Made by a program: the position numbers and the translations under genes. This document shows positions 1-11,531 of a stretch of 64,000 nucleotides of DNA, piece by piece; position 1 is the stretch's first letter, and every line of letters starts with the position of its first letter. This stretch comes from Ephemerocybe angulata (taxonomy: Eukaryota; Basidiomycota; Agaricomycetes; Agaricales; Psathyrellaceae): contig JAACJK010000231.1 of NCBI GenBank assembly GCA_013368325.1, positions 232,743 to 296,742 on the forward strand, read 5' to 3'. The notes beneath the pieces were generated by a model. It made no database searches. It saw only the letters and a list, made by a program, of their open reading frames with translations, and was not told the origin of the DNA.

Positions 1-1
1 T

Positions 2-265
2 AGTGAGCTCGTCGTACCACGGTACCACTGTCCGGTTTCTACGGCTGACTCTTTTTGGCCGGCAGCCATGTTGACCACCCTCGCTCTCTCAACACTTCTG
101 TGAGTCCCTCATAACTTCCGCTATCCTCTACTGATCTTCATTCCTTCAACTAGGATTTCGCCTTTAAGTTCTGAGGACGATGTAAAACCAAAACCAATCC
201 CGGCGACATTGACATCGCGGTTAACCTACCTTTCTCCACATCATACTTTGACAAGCGGCAGGTAG
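2..265 (+). CDS. 3' end of an unrecognised two-exon gene (partial)
   Basis: The reading frame is open from the window edge (codon 2-4) to a GTGAGT donor at 100. A TAG acceptor ends at 153, and the frame continues in phase to a TAG stop at 263-265. The spliced tail of about 69 residues has a short hydrophobic stretch (PAAMLTTLALSTLLISPL) followed by a charged, proline-containing tail. The clean donor and acceptor pair and phase-consistent joining support a real C-terminal exon pair of a gene entering from the left. No family is recognisable and the short length leaves room for coincidence. Confidence 0.3.
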
Positions 266-2480
266 AAAGGCATTAAAATGCATTTCATTCAAATGGTATT
301 ACACAGTTCAATACGACTAACTCTACTGACTCGCATATTCTTCTACCAGCCTAAGCACGGTTCTAGTTCACCTCTGTTCGCTAACAAGACCCTATTCAAA
401 CTGTAAGCAAATCGTGGCCGTAATGCAGCATCAGACTAACCTCGATTCGATTTGAGCAGTGCTTTCGTCCACTGGCGAGCGCAGGGCGAACTTTGCGCGC
501 AGCCATCCGTGACACAAGTGCCGGTGCTTTCGACGACGGCTGGTCCTCCATGCGCAGTCAGCTTGGTAGCCAGTCTGATCCTTGTTGAGGTGAGCATGCC
601 GTCGCGTCCACCTGAAAGGTCCCAACCGAACCGATTTCATACAACCAGCATCATCGAAACCTCGTTTCCAAGGCTTTCTTGATACTGATCGCGTCGCCGT
701 CGCTAAGCCAGGCTGTTCTCTCGTTTGTTTGCTGACCATGGCGTGGCAGGGATATAGTAATGCTAGAAGTCTGGTACATTAGTATTGCCGTTTCGATACT
801 CAGTTGAACGATCGACTCACTTTTGTTATCACCAACCCTTTGACGACAACTCTCGTCTCTGCCCGACACCCGAGGCACATGATGTCCTCAACCACGGTCT
901 GTCGTCCACTCGCACCCTGCGCGTGCCATCGCGTCGCGCAGACCTCTCTTGTCGCCGTCAGGTCGTCCTTCGCACACAGCTGGTCGCAAAGCCGGTGGTT
1001 TTGCCAGGTGACAAGGCCACGGGATGAATCGTTTCTGGACTTTCGGTAAGCGATGACGTTCCCAATATTCAATTGAACGACATCGACTCACCTCTGCTAT
1101 TTCCAACCTGTTGCCGACAGTGCCCACCTCCACCATTTGTACCCCTCGACGATGGTCAGGCGTACGCCTTGAGTCGCGTCGCGTCACCGTCGGCCCGTCG
1201 CTCACTCACGGTCGGTCCCAGAGCCGATGTTCGTCGACGAGGCGTTGGGTTGTTTGTCTCGGTGCCGTGCTGGTGGAGATCTGGGGTTGTATGCGGGACA
1301 GAGGGTCGCGCACGCTGTCGTGGGAGTGCCAGCTGGCTTTGGGGTCGAGCACTGCAATGGGTAAGTGTGTTGCACTCGTCGCGAAAGGAATGGGTACTTA
1401 CCGGATCAGTCACAGACAGCCAGCATCATTGCTGGTGCGCACTTGGGTGTCGTCGATTTGAAACTACCGAAGCAATTGTAAGTCTATCCTCACGATGTAG
1501 AAAGCGTAACTAACCTTCATGAGTCTCCTTCTGCAAACGGCGCTCTGTTAGCGAGATCCTGCTGCCGCAAGCTGCATACTGGGTGGTGCGAGAGCTTCGG
1601 AAGCGCACGAGAGAGGTTGTAAACCGGTGGGGATCTGGAATGGGGTCAAGAGTGAGCTATTTATAATTATGTCGCACTCACTGAATCAGCCCCCACAACC
1701 AGCATCATGCATCATTGCTGGCGCGTCGATCCTCTTCACGCGAAGACTGGAGGTGTCCCCTATTGAAGGACGCCATTTTGGGACCATCGGGACACTCGTA
1801 AGCCTATCGCGAATCTTGAATAATGGGGTTGGCATCGTCTGGTGGTGGGAGCGAACGGAAACGGAAGGTGAGTATGCTGCGTCTGTCGGGTCGGATCTAG
1901 GTACTTACGTTGTCAATCCCCTACAACCAGCATAATGGCAGGCATGTTAATTCTCCTGTCGTGCAAGGTGCACGCAGTGGGCAGTGGGCGATTCCCGTCG
2001 CTGACCTGGGAGGTTGTGAGTGGGCCGTCCTGGGAGCTTGAACACGGCGGCTTGGTGGGGTCAAGATGGGCGTGGGCCTGCGGAATTCTTGTTCAACCGT
2101 AGATAAGCGGCTGTCTTGTAGTAGTTGGGTGCGTGCAGAGGTGGATCTGAGTTGAAGGCAGGAGGGGCGGAGGCTGCGTCGGCCCTGGAGCAGCCTGATC
2201 CGGTGGGCCGTGCGCACATGACAATCCAAGCCAACACAGCAAAACAGCGAACTGCTTCAGGCTTCGTTCCTCTCTTCATCCTTCCATCTCTTCTTCCATA
2301 TAGCTTTTTTCAGTGTATAGGTCTGAAATAATCAAATCAACTTTGAACGTCAAAAACGACCTCGTCCGTAATACCCGAATAGGCAAAATCCTGCGGCTTC
2401 AAACTGAGGGCTCCTGGCCTTCAATATGCCGCCCAATGCTCCCATGTCAATAAACGCGTAGCCGCAGGGCTGCTCAAACC
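266..2480. other. Intergenic region with degenerate direct repeats, no convincing gene
   Basis: No ORF with protein-like composition stands out. A block around 790-848 recurs, diverged, around 1061-1121 (both contain CAATTGAACGA/CAGTTGAACGA followed by CGACTCAC and a GACGAC/GCCGAC segment), a spacing of about 270 bp. A second motif, ACAACCAGCATCAT with variants, occurs near 642, 1412, 1695 and 1922. These look like old tandem duplications or a decayed repeat. They could instead be exons of an unrecognised multi-exon gene, but no consistent phase was found. Confidence 0.3.
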
Positions 2481-2507
2481 CGGCGCTAGCACTCCTCATC
2501 AAAGAGA

Positions 2508-2950
2508 CTTATGATCTTAACATTTCCCATGGACAACAGCCGCAATACCAGCAGCACATCCAGCTGAACACGAACCACTTCTCCATTCTTGGCATCCAGC
2601 CCAACTCCATCCTCCCGAATATCGACAAGAACCTGAGCGGCAGCCATCACGCATCTCGAGCGGTCAATAGCACCGCCGCTTTGCTGCGATTCGAGCAGGA
2701 CATCGCGCGACTCTACTCGACACGGCTGTATGTCATATCCCTGTTCTCGAAGCCGCGATCACCCATATCTCTGTTCTCGTACCGAAGCTGGCGCAGCAGG
2801 GCGGCCCTGGCTGGGTCGCGATGAACTTTGAAAGCGAAGAGGTGAAGGACTTTTTCAGGGCCATCATCGGAATGGACATGCGGGAGGCGGGGGAACGCGT
2901 CGCAACCAAGAGCGTGCTCTGGAGCTACACAGTCTTGCGCCAATTCGTGA
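2508..2950 (+). pseudogene. Unrecognised gene relic
   Basis: Two protein-like stretches lie in different frames. The first (about 2508-2740) reads a Gln/Asn/His-rich segment ending near ALLRFEQDIARLYSTRLYV. The second (about 2770-2945) reads VLVPKLAQQGGPGWVAMNF, then a charged helix-like segment to LWSYTVLRQF. Between them a short direct duplication (CATATCCCTGTTCTCG and CATATCTCTGTTCTCG) shifts the frame. I do not recognise the family. It could be two exons of a live gene or a decayed copy. Confidence 0.3.
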
Positions 2951-5900
2951 GTTACCCTTATAGTGAGATTGCCTTACCTATTTGTCCCACCCTTTGGTCA
3001 ATTTTCGGTTCCCTGTCGATTCCCTGGAGAACAGTGTATCAGTATCAAGTAATACCCCTTCGCTCAACAATAGCCAGACCTGACTTCAGACCTCAGTCCT
3101 CAGGAGTCGTGGTCGGTCTAGTGTCGGTTTTGGACTGGGTTTTGCGTTCCCAAATTCCATCAAACCGAGCCAAAATCGATGGTAACGTCGCGGAATGATT
3201 TAGGCGCCCAAGGTTGGACATAGTGCTTGCGCGTAAACCGGATAGCGGTGAACGCTCGGAAGAGGCGCACTTGGTAGCGCTTGTAAATCGCTCTCCGCGA
3301 TGACAAGCTGGGCTCGATTCCAGCATTCACTAATTCCATACAGGCCTAGAACACCAGCCTAGGTCTGCCACCTCTCGAACACTTGTGGGGTGTTGCATTT
3401 GTCATATCTGCCATTATAGAAGGCAGCTGCAAGTGCATCAATTGTCCTACGAGCATGTAAATGAGTACTCGCTGCGAAGTCAATGGCCAACTCACCTTAC
3501 GCGTTAAGTGCCCAAATTAATTGAGATTCTCAAATTAGGTGAGAATTCAGTGCAGGCGAAACCTGGACTCGGGAAAATAAAATGAACGAGTATGTACCAG
3601 TGGCTCGCGAGCGCGAGCGCACCGCAGGTGCGCGCCAGCGAGCGAGCAGGAAAGGGGCCGTGAGCCAGGAGAAGGTCGTAACCAACTTGTGTCGGGGCAG
3701 GGCGTAATTATTTCTTTGGACGGGCTGGTGGAATAAAGCGAGGCTGGAATAGGGTGGGCAGTTGAAGCGAATTTGGAGACCTGCTATTCTGGCTGGGCAT
3801 AGGCTTGTCTGTATGAATGTAAGTAGTAAGTACGAGGTCCTTCTTTGGAATGGAGAATGGAGTAAACAAAGGTGTGACCAGAGGGACCCTTACTATCCCA
3901 GAGCGCATTATCTGCTTCCAGTTATTGGCACAGGCTACTGGAGGTCGAGAGGCGGATTCAGAAGCATCGCTACATGTACTCGGCCATGAGCCAGTCGTCC
4001 ATTGTCCGGCAGAGCTCAGCGAATGTAATTGCTCTGGTCCATCATTTACCTGAGCCGGCAGTTGAAGACTGAACTGTCCGTTCGTCGATCCGGCCCGCCG
4101 CTCTACAATGTCCGCTATTCATGGCACATGCACCTTCCCCTACCTGCTACATAAGAGAGCATCCAGAGAAAAATGTAAATCCTCGCAAAGCAGCGGCCCT
4201 CAAGTCTGTAGTAATACAATATATTATATGGTTATCCGTCTCTACATCTCCGGAAAGAAAAGAACTAAGTAAAGACTCGGAACCGCCGTGCGAAGCAGCG
4301 GCCCTCTAGCCCAAGTCTGGCAAGGTATTGATGCCAATTCGACCCTGAACCGGAAGTTGCCGGAGACCGGCACCCAAGCCCGGCAGGCAGCTTAAGTCAG
4401 CTGCCGATGGATGCCGAGGTAAGCCTCAGCACTTCCTCGAAGCCTCTTCAGTGTTTCCTCATCTACCTCAACGCAATTCAAAGACTATTAACCCCCTTTA
4501 TACCGGTAGGCACCACATTATATTGATAAAGAGCGTCAAGCCCTTTTACAAGACGTATTATATGCTTATGTTCTCCCAATTCTACTCCAAGAGTGAATGA
4601 AGTTGAAATGAAGTTTGCCTGACCTTCGCACTTCCTCGAGCTCCAGTTTAAGACTACAAGTATCAATATAATAGAGAATTATAGTAGGCTACAGGTATGT
4701 CAGGTAAGAGAGTTGAAACATGGTGCCATGCAAGTGAGGACTCTGAAGGGCGAAAAAGAGGGGATTTGGTTGGACTTCCGGAGACCTCAAGAAGCATTTA
4801 AACCAACACAAATCTTTAAAAAAGCTGAATGTGTGTTGCTCTTACATTAATCGTCGCCATCCTCTCCTCCTTTCCACTCAACGGGACTCGCAGCTGCCGT
4901 GACGGCCGCTCAAGCTTCTGGAATAAACACGCACAACATAATCTCCTTTTTGAGCGAATCCCACGACCCACCCCTCCCATCAATACCTTTCCAGATCTGA
5001 ATCGGCGACACCTCTTGGGCTGGACAGCTGGAAGGACGATGAAGGTTGGTACTGAGCAAGGAGTTGCATTCCCAAGGAGAAGGGAATCTGCATAAGAGGT
5101 GAATGGGAGCCAGGAGGCGTGTTTCTCGTAAATTAGAGCCAAACCTCGGAATTATACACGTCCCGCGCGAGACACAGTAAACGCTGAATTGGCAGATCCC
5201 CGGCTGATCCTCTACACACACCTTCCAAACCGAGTCTTGAACGTAACGCCGGTGAATTTGACAGGAAAAATTCACTCTGATTCCTGCGCAGCACCCCAAA
5301 GGTCGTCGAACACGAAATGGCGACCCCAATTTCTGGGCGCTAACCACTGGCAGGCTCACTAGCCTTCGCTTGGCAATGATATCACAGCCTCAAATCGAAG
5401 ACGATGCAAATCAATCGTGCACAGATTGTGCAAGCTCAGAATCGCTGTGCAAAGCGATCTTCGTTTGAAGTTCCCGTTCAACGGACTGCCACACCGCTGT
5501 GCTCATGACCGCGACAGTACTCGCGCATATCTCCTGGTACGGGGACGCTTGTCGGCCACCCAAGACCGTTCAAACTGCGGGCTGGAGTCTGGAGTCGGAA
5601 TTGGTTGGTCTCTGGGGTTCTCTCTTAAGATTACGCTGAATTAGAGAAAGAAGGAAACTCACCAGGTTCACGTCATCGCCGCGGTTGCCGTGTGCACCTT
5701 CGATAACCGTTTTTGTTTGACATCTCTGTAACGTTAGGATCTCTGGTCAAGAAAGGGACTAAGTCGGGACTACATAAGTATGAGGTCGTCGAGTTTCGAT
5801 CGAAGCAAAATTAATCGAGTTTTGCCATATTTGCGCATGCTTTGATTGGAGGTCAAAACCTTCTGGCAGCTCGTCTGACAGGTGGCCGAGTCCTCAGTTC

Positions 5901-6512
5901 TCCTTTCGTTCTCCCTATAGAAGGCTATGCAAACTCACTCATTGTCCGCTCTCGCAGTATGGCTTGCCGCGACGGACTGGGGCAGAATAGTTGATAAGTT
6001 GTTGGAGCTCAATGGCCTCAGGGCAGGACAGCGCCCGGGGCGCGCGACCTCAATTCACACAACCCGAGCCAGCACGATTTGCGGATCCAAACAGGTGTTC
6101 AGAGATCTATCTAGAAGAAGGAAGTATAGGTATGTTTGAAATTCCTATGTCATGGTGACCTTGATCGCTGACATTCCTTCGACCACTAAGTGCTAACGGC
6201 ATGATAAGACTTACGTGTATGGCCCGACCCTTGATATTCAGTGGGTCCCACTCAGCAAATGCCACAGCACGCCAAACTCCTCTACGTGCTTTCCGCGGCT
6301 CGGCGATGTTCCATAATCGCCGAACCTGTATTACAGGTTACAGAGAATCTCGACCGACGTGTCCGGGTAGGGATAGCACTTAGCCCCTTCTTGGTCAGCG
6401 CTCGATTCGACGAGAGGGACATGAAAGGGTTCTGAGCAACATATAAAGCCACTTTCTCAAAGCCAATTAAACTATCAACATCTAAATCTTCACCCAGTAT
6501 CTCACCATCCCA
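2951..6512. other. Intergenic region, no gene seen
   Basis: Only short, composition-poor ORFs are present. Around 3236-3327 there is a sequence with A-box and B-box flavour (TTGGTAGCGC; GGGCTCGATTCCAGC), possibly a tRNA-derived relic, but it does not fold as a proper tRNA. GAAGCAGCGGCCCTC/AAAGCAGCGGCCCTC occurs twice near 4190 and 4295, and GCACTTCCTCGA twice near 4430 and 4628, suggesting fragments of decayed repeats. No promoter or terminator could be assigned. Confidence 0.3.
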
Positions 6513-8382
6513 ATGACCTCTCAACTTATCCTCGTAAGTGGCAACCCTAGCTTCTTGATCTGTCGGCTAACACCACCGCATAGGTTACTGGAGTCACTGG
6601 CTTCATCGCTGGTCATGTTGTCGAGCAACTCCTTCGCACTGGCTATCGTGTTCGAGGGTGCGCTTATCCGATTCATTGCATCCAGTAGCACCCATCTCAA
6701 CATATATTTCTATAGTACCGCTCGTAGTGCGAAAGTAGCCCTTCTCCAGAAGACAAATGTATCCAACCTGGAGTACGTCGCCATTGACGACGTCGCAGTC
6801 AGCGACTTCACCGAGGCTCTCAAAGGTATGAGACGAGATATCTAGTAGTTGCTCATATCCTGACTGCCATCTATAGGCGTCGATGCGGTGGTGCACGTTG
6901 CCTCCCCCTTGCCAGGAAAGGCCAGTGTCGAGGAAACAATCAAGGTGAGAATGGGGAGATGATTTGAACTGTCGTTAATCTGTACTGACAAACGAAATGG
7001 TGTAGACCGCGATCGAAGGATCTCTGAACGTCCTCCGCCAAGCTGAGAAGGCTGGAATCAAGAAGTTTGTCGTTACCAGCAGCTTTGGTTCAGTCTTAGA
7101 GTGTGAGTTCAGAAGAGGTCATACCCGACGAAAGGTTAACTGAACCTCGTCCTCGCATTGCAGCATCTCTTAAGGCGTCGTTTGCTGGTCTAAACTTTAC
7201 CGACTCAGATTGGGCTCCGACCGCCCACGAGGACGTTCTCGCGAATAGTGATTTACGGGCCTGGGCTTGGCCTGAAAGCCCAGGCTTGGGCCTGGCTTGG
7301 AGGGGCCCAGGCTCACTCAAAACACAAGCCCAGCCTGCCTAGAAGGCTTGGGCTTGGCTTGGCCTGGCTTGGGCCTAGGCCCGGGCTTTTCAATACAATT
7401 ATTTTGTAATGCATACAACATTGAGTCACAAATATTTGTATTGAATTTATATAGACTGATCCAGAGAGTTAGAGAATGCTTCAAGTGGGAGTTAAATTGA
7501 GTAAAACTATGTTGGAACATGCTGGAATTGAACCAGAGACCTCATAGACACAACTCAACATAAATTCCAGTGCACTATTCTCCTGTTTTTATTTCCTGAT
7601 ATAGAAGCCCTGAGAAGCCCCAGGCTCAGGCTTTCCCAAACCCCAAGCCAGGCCCTAGGCCCGACCAAGCCTCGGTGAAAAATAACAAAGGCCTGGCTTG
7701 GCTTGGGCTTTTAGGGCCTGGCTTGGGCCCGCCTAGGGCTTCAGGCCCAAGCCTGTAATTCACTACTCGCGAACGCCGAAGATCCTTACTATGTTTACTT
7801 TGCTTCGAAGGTGCTTGCCGAGAAGGCTGTCTGGGATTTTGCTCGAGAGCATCCGAACATCGATGTTGCAACCAGTACGTGCATTCTTTTCCAGTATACC
7901 GCCGCCCTTCTCATATACATTTTGTAGTCCTTCCGGGACTTGTCTTCGGGCCTTATGCTGAGACCTTCCCCCTACCCTCCAACGTCTCGCAACTCGGCAC
8001 GAACAGCTTCCCGTGGGCTTTGATCAACGGCAGTGCCCCGCCCATGGCCCCGCCTTACATCGTCGACGTCAGGGATATTGCCAAAGCCCACATTCTTGCG
8101 CTCGGCCTCGGCCCCGTCGTTCGACCTGAATCTGTTGAGAAGAAACGATTCTTGGTCAATGCAGGGATCTATACGTGGAAGCAGGCCGCGGAGCACCTCA
8201 AAGCTGTGAGGCCTGAGCTGAATATCCAGGATCTGGACAAGTTCGCGGATATGCCGGGACCGATTTCGACTTTGGATACCAGCAGGGCGAGGGATGTCTT
8301 GAAATTCGGAGAATATATCGACCCAAAGACCACGGTCCTGGACGTCGCCGACGCCTTGGTCGAAGTTTCGAAGACATGGTGA
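6513..8382 (+). pseudogene. NAD(P)-dependent extended SDR reductase (cinnamyl-alcohol dehydrogenase/GRE2-like), broken by a MITE
   Basis: Seven exons can be joined in phase (6513-6533, 6584-6657, 6716-6825, 6877-6944, 7006-7102, 7164-7874 minus the insert, 7928-8382). Without the insert they total 1008 nt, or 335 residues, the usual length of this family. The N-terminus carries the Rossmann nucleotide-binding motif TGVTGFIAGH. The catalytic YFASK (YxxxK) is present, as is the upstream TSS segment. The family (dihydroflavonol reductase, cinnamyl-alcohol dehydrogenase, methylglyoxal reductase Gre2) reduces aldehydes or ketones with NADPH in the cytosol. The exact substrate cannot be told. Exon 6 is interrupted at 7246-7765 by a hAT-type MITE that brings an in-frame stop near 7340. 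Apart from the insertion the frame is intact, so the break is recent. Confidence 0.85.
7246..7765. mobile_element. Non-autonomous hAT-like MITE (520 bp) with 8-bp TSD
   Basis: The element is flanked by the exact 8-bp duplication CTCGCGAA at 7238-7245 and 7766-7773. Its ends are inverted: the left begins TAGTGATTTACGGGC, and the right, read inward, begins TAGTGAATTACAGGC. Both ends continue into long GGCTTGGGCC-type repeats that are largely self-complementary. An 8-bp TSD with short TIRs fits the hAT superfamily. There is no coding capacity. The centre (about 7510-7592, minus strand) contains a T-arm-like segment, CTGGTTCAATTCCAG, resembling a tRNA B box. The element disrupts exon 6 of the SDR gene. 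Confidence 0.85.
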
Positions 8383-9263
8383 TTATGATATGCCGTACTA
8401 GAGCATACACCAGTATATAGACTGCGTCTATCTTAGCGTCAGCGTGGAAATACTACATTGATGATCTTTGTTCCCTAGGAGGCCCGCAGAAATGGTCGAG
8501 AAGCAGTCTGAAAATAGGCGAAGGAAAGTGAGCGAGGCAATGAGAAATTATTGAGCAGGGCTCAAGATAATATTGAGGATCGTTCATACCTGTATTGGTT
8601 CGATGGGTGTTTTCCTTTTGACTCTTTTGTTTCATATCTCTATCTCAAGCTTGATGAAACCAAGTCCCAATTTAGTGTGACCACCATGCGTGGCGCTACA
8701 CATTTCGTGTTGAGGCAGTGCCCAACAGGAACGGCCCACAGCCAATACAAGGCATACCTTCGAGATTCCTAAATAAGCGCCGAGCTGAGTGACGGTCGCT
8801 TTTAGCAAGTCCCGCGCTGAGACTTGTAACGAAGAATATTGGTAGTTCAAGGAGAATATCCCCTAGGTAATGCTGTAATGATTGAAGAGAGGATTGGCTC
8901 CAACTTCCAAGGCTTCATGTGGAGCCTCGGCGTTATCTGTAGGCCGCCTTCGACCGTTTATGGAGTTAAGCGCCCATGTGTCGTATCAGAATAGTGTTTC
9001 CTTAATCTGGTCCCCACCGCCTCATTTGTGATACGATTCACATATATTGCTCAGATACAACACACTTCATCAAACATCATCTTCAATGATTATTAATATA
9101 GAATAGACGGCAATAATCAAATTAAATAGCCATTCTACACAAGCCTCGTCTCGCAAGATAACTTTTCAAAAGTAGGCTAGCTATGAGGGGGGATACATTG
9201 GGGGTGGGGTGATATGGAGATAGGTGCGCCAGCACACCAGTCCAGTCAGAAGCAAGTTGGCAT
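8383..9263. other. Intergenic region, no gene seen
   Basis: This is the spacer between the SDR gene and the 3' end of the convergent small secreted protein gene. It contains only short ORFs without recognisable features and an AT-rich segment near 9050-9125 that may include the 3' UTR of the downstream gene. Confidence 0.3.
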
Positions 9264-9766
9264 CTATCGGCGGGCTTTCGCCTTTGCTTCCCTCTCTTTT
9301 CGGAGCTTCTCCAGTGCATTCTTGTCTTCGACGATCGTCTTATGACAGTTTGCGGCCTGATTGTGGCACATAGCAACGTCAGTTACGTATTCCAAAATTC
9401 GCGGAAAAAGGTGAAGATACGTACTCCGGCGGCGGTTGGGAACTCCTTGTTGCAATGGAAGCAGTGGAACACGGGCTTGCTGGCGCCGCCTCCTCTAGCC
9501 TCTAGGCGGCTGGAGAGCTCATCGATGAGGTCGCGCGTTGAGATTTCGGCAAGCTCCTCCATGATTTCTGAACGTCTAAGGAGGCTCTGGATTTCACGGG
9601 TGCTCAACTCGTCGACAAGGTCACGGGCATCGAATTGCTGTTGAAATAGGGCAGTCAGTATACAGTAGGCCAAAATTCAAGATAGTCTTCTCACATCGTA
9701 GTGGCCTTGGACGTATGACGCCAAAGCGACGACGGTAGGAACAAGGACGAGGATGTTGAAGCGCAT
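9264..9766 (-). CDS. Small secreted protein, 125 residues, three exons
   Basis: Exons on the minus strand are 9766-9695, 9637-9425 and 9356-9264. GTGAGA...CAG and GTACGT...CAG introns of about 57-68 nt join them in phase. Residues 1-21 (MRFNILVLVPTVVALASYVQG) are a typical signal peptide. The mature part contains a duplicated motif, DLVDELSTRE and DLIDELSSRL, about 30 residues apart, around a helix-forming segment. A cysteine pair follows (CFHCNKEF), then a third cysteine and a Lys/Arg/Glu-rich tail. The size and signal peptide place it among the fungal small secreted proteins, whose roles (effector, cell wall, development) cannot be told from sequence. I recognise the type, not a named family. 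The start is set by the signal peptide and the upstream TATA box. Confidence 0.75.
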
Positions 9767-9880
9767 GGTGTATAGAATTTAGCGTGGAGAGGGTTGAAAC
9801 TTGGTTGAGACTGCTAAGTCGATTGGAGTGGGGTGTTTAGGCTGAGAGGAACTGTAGAATATCGACCGTTGAGTCCCAGC

Positions 9881-9887
9881 TTTTATA
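9881..9887 (-). promoter_or_regulatory. TATA box of the small secreted protein gene
   Basis: The minus strand reads TATAAAAG about 115 nt upstream of the ATG at 9766, in an otherwise gene-free stretch. The spacing suits a core promoter with a leader of roughly 80-90 nt. Confidence 0.5.
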
Positions 9888-9905
9888 CTTTTCGTAGGCC
9901 AGCAG

Positions 9906-10143
9906 CGCAGCCAGTGCGGGTGCAGTTTAATCCCAGCAGGAGAGCGATCACCGCCGCCATACCCGCAGAATATATTGCGCTCACTGGGCGCTCGCAAAGG
10001 ACCCTGAGATAGCGCAGCCACCGCGGGTGCAATTTCATTTTTACAGGAGAGAGATCACCGTTGCTATACCTTGCTATACCCGCAGGATATGTGGTGCTCA
10101 CAGGGCGCTCACAGAGTACTCGCAGAGGACCCTGAGATATCTA
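9906..10143. repeat. Two-copy tandem repeat of about 110-128 bp
   Basis: The block from about 9906 to 10014 is repeated, diverged and slightly longer, from about 10016 to 10143. Shared landmarks in order are GCAGCCA, GCGGGTGCA, CAGGAGAG, GATCACCG, ATACCCGCAG, GGCGCTC and GACCCTGAGATA. The second copy has an extra internal duplication, TATACCTTGCTATACC. It lies 140-380 bp upstream of the small secreted protein gene, so it occupies that gene's promoter region. Confidence 0.7.
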
Positions 10144-10533
10144 TCGCGCATGCGCACAACGCCTCGACCCTGATCAACGCTGATGAGCGCTCAGAATATT
10201 CGGGCCGTCGTGTGAACGGGCGCCGAACTGGCCAGCTCGACATGTGATAGCGTCTGCACTGGTGTATCATCTGGTAAGCTTACTGCTATACCCTGCTTTT
10301 TTGGTCATTGGCTTTCAACCCTCAATATGGCGCGTAGGTAGCTAGATATCGATTGAAGGCTAGGTATTTGGGAAAGGGTAGGGGCGAGAGGTGTGATGAC
10401 TCGCGCCAACTGAGGCGGGCAGGTGGCGCCGCGAACCTGAGAAGATCAACTGCGACCACGCGGTGGCTCCACGCATCTATTTACCGGGATTAAGAGAGGA
10501 AAGCGAGGTAAGAAAGAAGGTTTTTAAGGAAGG

Positions 10534-11083
10534 TGTCGTGAACACCGGTCAGCCTACCTATTTTCTCTTCTTTTCCTTTCATTTCTTCCTTTACTATTCA
10601 TTCATGCGCATTCCTGCACACTCTTGCACACCTTTGCACACCCTTGCACACCTTCACACTGCCTTCGCTCTTCTGAGCCTTCCCCTCACTTCATGCACAG
10701 CACGTTCGTGCTTCTTATTCTCGTGCACAGCACGTTCACACCTTGTTCACACCTTTGTTCTCAGGCGCACTGCCCGCGCGCTGCCTTTTAGTCATATCGA
10801 CTCATATGGACTCTATTGTTCTTTGGATCATTCTATTGTTCTATTTTCGTTCGAGATCATCTGGACACATATATACTCGTAGCTACTCGTTCATTATTCC
10901 TCACTTGATCTCTTTGACTATACAGGTACATAGTCGCTTTGCTCCTATTCCCTGTATTCTATTTACCTTTGACTATACAGCTCTTGTATCTGCATCGCTG
11001 CTCGTCGCTCGTCCGACCGCTGCTCCTCTGCTCTCTGCTCTCCGCTCGTCGCTCGTCCGACATCAGCCGGCATCTTCGCCACA
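10534..11083 (+). repeat. Element A 5' LTR (550 bp)
   Basis: It begins TGTCGTGAACACC and ends TTCGCCACA, so it has TG...CA ends. It contains a run of CACACCTTTGCACACC-type repeats and is matched at 33938-34488 with about five differences. Confidence 0.95.
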
Positions 11084-11531
11084 TTAGATCAAGTCCTCCC
11101 AACTGCGCCGACATTCATCGTCCTCGCAGCCCCTGCTAGCCGGCACCATCGCGCCCACCCGTTCCCCCTCACCTGCAACCTCTGACGGCTCTCAACCGGA
11201 CAGCTGTGCACCATACCTTCACGGCCTACAGATCGACTCCGCCTACCTCCGATCCACCACTGATCCAGTCTGGTCCTCAGTCTACTGGTACATCGACCGG
11301 AACGGCTTAACTGTCTACACCGACTGCACAGAACAACCCTGCCCCCACGCTAAGGAAACCCAGGATTCTATCCCAGGCTTCTACCTCTCTGGCCTTCGTG
11401 GAGAACTAGTCCTACCACTAGTCCCACAGTACCTGCACCCTACCAGCCCGCCTAGCCGCATCCCACCCCCATCGTCACCACCGCCGCCGTACTCCCCAAA
11501 GCTCCCTGACTACCCAAGTCCACCTCCTGAC

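Noticed and set aside
1073..1513. A 146-aa plus-strand ORF and its neighbours in 430-2230
   Set aside because: Several overlapping ORFs of similar length in different frames with Arg/Ser/Cys-rich composition; no splice-consistent gene model was found.
3236..3327. Possible tRNA gene or SINE head (A- and B-box-like sequence)
   Set aside because: A cloverleaf cannot be formed with correct spacing; the acceptor and D arms do not fit. At most a relic.
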